From: Vicinamibacterales bacterium
GTDB lineage: Bacteria; Acidobacteriota; Vicinamibacteria; Vicinamibacterales; UBA823
DNA length: 64,000 nt
NCBI GenBank assembly: GCA_036012125.1
Contig: DASCOS010000009.1
Coordinates: 248,001 to 312,000 of the forward strand
Reading direction: 5' to 3'
The first letter of the stretch is position 1. Each line of letters opens with the position of its first letter. This document shows positions 63,178-64,000 of this stretch, piece by piece. The position numbers and the translations under genes were made by a program. The notes below the pieces were generated by a model, which did no database searches, was not told the DNA's origin, and worked only from the letters and a program-made list of their open reading frames with translations.

Positions 63178-64000
63178 TCACGTTTCCTTGCGATTTTGGA
63201 CGAACTGCCATCCGAAACGTCCCTTGATGCACAGATGCCCGTGGGTCACCGAATGGTCCATCGGCGACATTACCTTCACGATCTCATTGTTCTGCACGTG
63301 TAAATCAAGATTACATCCCACGCCACAGTAAGGACATACCGTACGAGTCACACTCTGCTTTGATTCGTCCCACTCTCCACTTTCTCGACGGTCATGCTCA
63401 CTCTTGAACATAAGGGCGCCCGTTGGACACACGCCGATGCAGTTCCCGCAATACACACAAGCCGAATCGTCTAACCGCCGATCGAATTCGGTTGAAATCC
63501 TGGCGTCAAAACCGCGCCCTGCAACTGCAATGGCAAATGTGTTCTGCGCGTCCTCACCACAGGCTTCAACACACCTGTAGCAAAGAATGCATTTTGAATA
63601 ATCGCGTATATACATCTCGTCGTGAATCTTGACCGGTTGTGCAACCGTTTCCGCTATCGTTCCGTCCGGCGCGTGGTGATGTCCTGGGCTACGACCATCG
63701 CGGTCACTAACCGCCGCCGCCAACGGACCAAACTTCTCGGCATTCACCTCGTAGCTATCTATCCACCGCCGCACGTCATGACTTGCCAAGGACAGATCGA
63801 CCGACGAGGCCAAGAGTTCAAGGACAAGCTTTCGGCTATGACGGACCCGTGGCGTATCGGTTCGCACGACAGCCCCTGGCTGCGCCGCACGTGAGCACGA
63901 GGGCACCAGCGTCCGGGAACCTTCAAGCTCAACGACACAGACACGGCACACGTTTACAGGAGTGAGGGTGTCGAGATAGCACAGCGTCGGCGTGTCAACA
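63178..64000 (-). CDS. Formate-dehydrogenase/NuoG-like Fe-S protein (5' end outside window)
   Basis: The frame is open to the window end, so the start lies outside. The visible part has the 2Fe-2S ligands (TLCYLDTLTPVNVCRVCVVE, then SC), and a His-Cys-type segment. Two 4Fe-4S motifs follow (CILCYRCVEACGE and CVYCGNCIGVCP), then the start of a molybdopterin-oxidoreductase Fe4S4 domain (CPYCGVGCN and CIKGRFGWQFVQNR). It stops there with TGA at 63180-63178. The bis-MGD catalytic domain of formate dehydrogenase is missing; a separate catalytic subunit elsewhere, or a truncated gene, are both possible. The Nramp gene follows in the same frame after 18 bases. Confidence 0.8.
   Translation of the reverse strand, partial: VDTPTLCYLDTLTPVNVCRVCVVELEGSRTLVPSCSRAAQPGAVVRTDTPRVRHSRKLVLELLASSVDLSLASHDVRRWIDSYEVNAEKFGPLAAAVSDRDGRSPGHHHAPDGTIAETVAQPVKIHDEMYIRDYSKCILCYRCVEACGEDAQNTFAIAVAGRGFDARISTEFDRRLDDSACVYCGNCIGVCPTGALMFKSEHDRRESGEWDESKQSVTRTVCPYCGVGCNLDLHVQNNEIVKVMSPMDHSVTHGHLCIKGRFGWQFVQNRKET

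Noticed and set aside
63160-63180. TGA between the Fe-S protein and the in-frame Nramp gene read as selenocysteine.
   Set aside because: Selenocysteine in formate dehydrogenase lies well inside the catalytic domain, and the downstream frame encodes a membrane transporter with its own start; no SECIS-like stem was seen right after the TGA.
1-64000. CRISPR arrays, tRNA or rRNA genes, insertion sequences and prophage genes.
   Set aside because: No regularly spaced repeats, cloverleaf-type sequences, transposases or phage genes were found by reading both strands.

Overview
The window looks like a chromosomal segment of a heterotrophic Gram-negative bacterium, most likely an Acidobacteriota of the Vicinamibacteria type. 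This rests on family composition, not a marker gene: an Oar/CarboxypepD_reg-type TonB-dependent receptor, many exported peptidases with Ala-Gln-type signal cleavage sites, tandem PQQ-type beta-propellers, a CehA-like PD40/metallohydrolase fusion, DUF1080, and Tat-exported oxidoreductases. No rRNA, tRNA, CRISPR array, prophage or insertion sequence was seen.

Layout. 1-8.4 kb: the 3' part of a sugar-phosphate isomerase, an exported alkaline-phosphatase-superfamily protein, an exported alpha/beta hydrolase, a decayed VOC (glyoxalase-fold) gene, a D-amino-acid-oxidase-like flavoprotein in circularly permuted order, an orphan DGQHR (DndB/DpdB-like) protein, and the PD40-CehA protein. 8.6-24.3 kb: a small charged protein, an FTR1 iron permease with a Fur-box-like site, an M19 dipeptidase followed by an exported TenA, a 962-residue HEAT/DUF349 protein, cyclophilin, CoA-pyrophosphatase Nudix, a type IIA topoisomerase A-B pair, a CNNM/CBS protein, a PLP deaminase with an overlapping 43-residue ORF, and a Tat-exported cyclase. 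24.4-32.6 kb: a frameshifted TonB-dependent receptor and three tandem beta-propeller genes. 33-39.8 kb: a Tat-exported PhnZ-like HD protein, then, convergent to it, an oxalate-type cluster (GntR regulator, oxalyl-CoA-decarboxylase-like TPP enzyme, formyl-CoA:oxalate CoA-transferase, ADP-forming acyl-CoA synthetase). 40-47.8 kb: M20, UbiD, an ICMT-like membrane methyltransferase, M14 and M55 peptidases. 47.9-51.5 kb: a three-gene 2-oxoacid:ferredoxin oxidoreductase operon (fused gamma-delta, alpha, beta) whose alpha subunit has Arg in place of the usual Thr of the YPITP motif, as in oxalate oxidoreductase. 51.8-64 kb: YajQ, DUF1080, a lone molybdenum hydroxylase large subunit, DUF362, S9 and M20 peptidases, and a metal-related pair (non-canonical Nramp plus a formate-dehydrogenase-like Fe-S protein that runs off the window end).

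How the genes may work together. The strongest system-level idea is oxalate and one-carbon metabolism. Frc is recognised by its detailed motifs. It sits with a TPP decarboxylase, a synthetase that could recover ATP from formyl-CoA or another acyl-CoA, and a GntR regulator with a clear palindromic operator. An oxalate-oxidoreductase-like operon lies about 8 kb away, and a formate-dehydrogenase-like Fe-S protein lies at the window end. A second theme is scavenging of peptides and D-amino acids: M14, M19, two M20, M55, S9, a DAAO-like flavoprotein and an ACC-deaminase/D-cysteine-desulfhydrase family enzyme. Both themes are inferences from family membership and proximity.
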